Assembly: GCA_964575675.1 (NCBI GenBank)
Contig: CAZNRY010000050.1
Coordinates: forward strand, 1 to 22,128
DNA from: CAZNRY01 sp964575675
GTDB lineage: Bacteria > Eisenbacteria > RBG-16-71-46 > CAIMUX01 > VGJL01
Reading direction: 5' to 3'
DNA length: 22,128 bases
Position 1 is the stretch's first letter; each line of letters begins with the position of its first letter. The notes under the pieces were generated by a model that had not been told where the DNA came from, searched no databases, and saw only the letters and a program-made list of their open reading frames with translations. The translations under genes and the position numbers were made by a program. This document shows positions 22,041 to 22,128 of the stretch, one piece after another.

Positions 22041-22128
22041 ATGGTCAGATTCTTCAGCGCTCTCTTGCAGCGCAGATGGGCGGTTCTTGGCGCCGGACTC
22101 CTGCTGGCCGCTCTCGGTGTTGTGGCTT
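22041..22128 (+). CDS. Start of probable RND heavy-metal efflux pump (CusA/CzcA-type), 3' end outside window
   Basis: AAGGAG (22028-22033) precedes ATG 22041, 23 bases after the adaptor stop. The visible 29 codons read MVRFFSALLQRRWAVLGAGL then LLAALGVVA. This is a short cytoplasmic amphipathic start followed by a membrane helix, as in CusA/CzcA pumps. The identification rests mainly on operon position, since the gene is cut by the window end. Confidence 0.7.
   Translation, partial: MVRFFSALLQRRWAVLGAGLLLAALGVVA

Noticed and set aside
1..22128. CRISPR array, tRNA, rRNA, intact insertion sequence or prophage
   Set aside because: No regularly spaced repeats, cloverleaf-like segments, rRNA motifs, transposase or integrase frames were seen on either strand.

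Overview
The window is about 22 kb of GC-rich bacterial DNA. Five predicted secreted proteins, plus one leftover fragment, end in the same roughly 85-residue FlgD/T9SS type A-like C-terminal Ig fold. A PorV/UPF0164-type outer-membrane protein lies among them. This combination points to a Gram-negative, FCB-like lineage (Eisenbacteria- or Latescibacteria-like) that exports proteins by a type IX-style route. The taxon is an inference from gene content. No rRNA, tRNA, CRISPR array or intact insertion sequence was seen.

Positions 1-7153 (+ strand) form a secretome block: the 3' end of a VCBS-repeat protein, a beta-propeller/Fn3 protein split by a frameshift, a PorV-like barrel protein whose last 36 codons are cut off by an in-frame TAG, and a zinc phospholipase C / P1-nuclease-like secreted enzyme. 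Facing them on the - strand (7416-9395) is a secreted DNase I-like (EEP) protein with the same type of C-terminus. Two non-coding stretches, each just after a gene end, share a diverged repeat of about 60 bp.

Positions 9731-11635 (- strand) hold a ferritin-like protein with an altered diiron motif, a leftover C-terminal sorting-domain fragment, and a membrane-anchored metallophosphoesterase that probably starts at TTG.

Positions 11853-15604 (+ strand) look like one respiratory operon: a promoter, a five-heme periplasmic cytochrome, a membrane-anchored tetraheme cytochrome, a Tat-exported four-cluster iron-sulfur protein and an NrfD-type quinone-site membrane protein. No molybdopterin subunit is present, so it looks like a quinone/cytochrome c electron-transfer complex.

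Positions 15718-18569 (- strand) encode a small Cys-rich secreted protein with a sorting domain and an OPT-family transporter. From 18746 (+ strand) a heavy-metal efflux operon begins: a small Cys-rich exported protein, an intergenic RNA element with two interleaved stems, a TolC/CusC-type outer-membrane factor, a metal-type membrane-fusion lipoprotein with His-rich and Cys motifs, and the first 29 codons of the probable RND pump. The window ends inside the pump gene.

The broken genes (frameshift, nonsense codon, orphan domain) all lie in or beside the secretome parts. The respiratory and efflux operons are intact.
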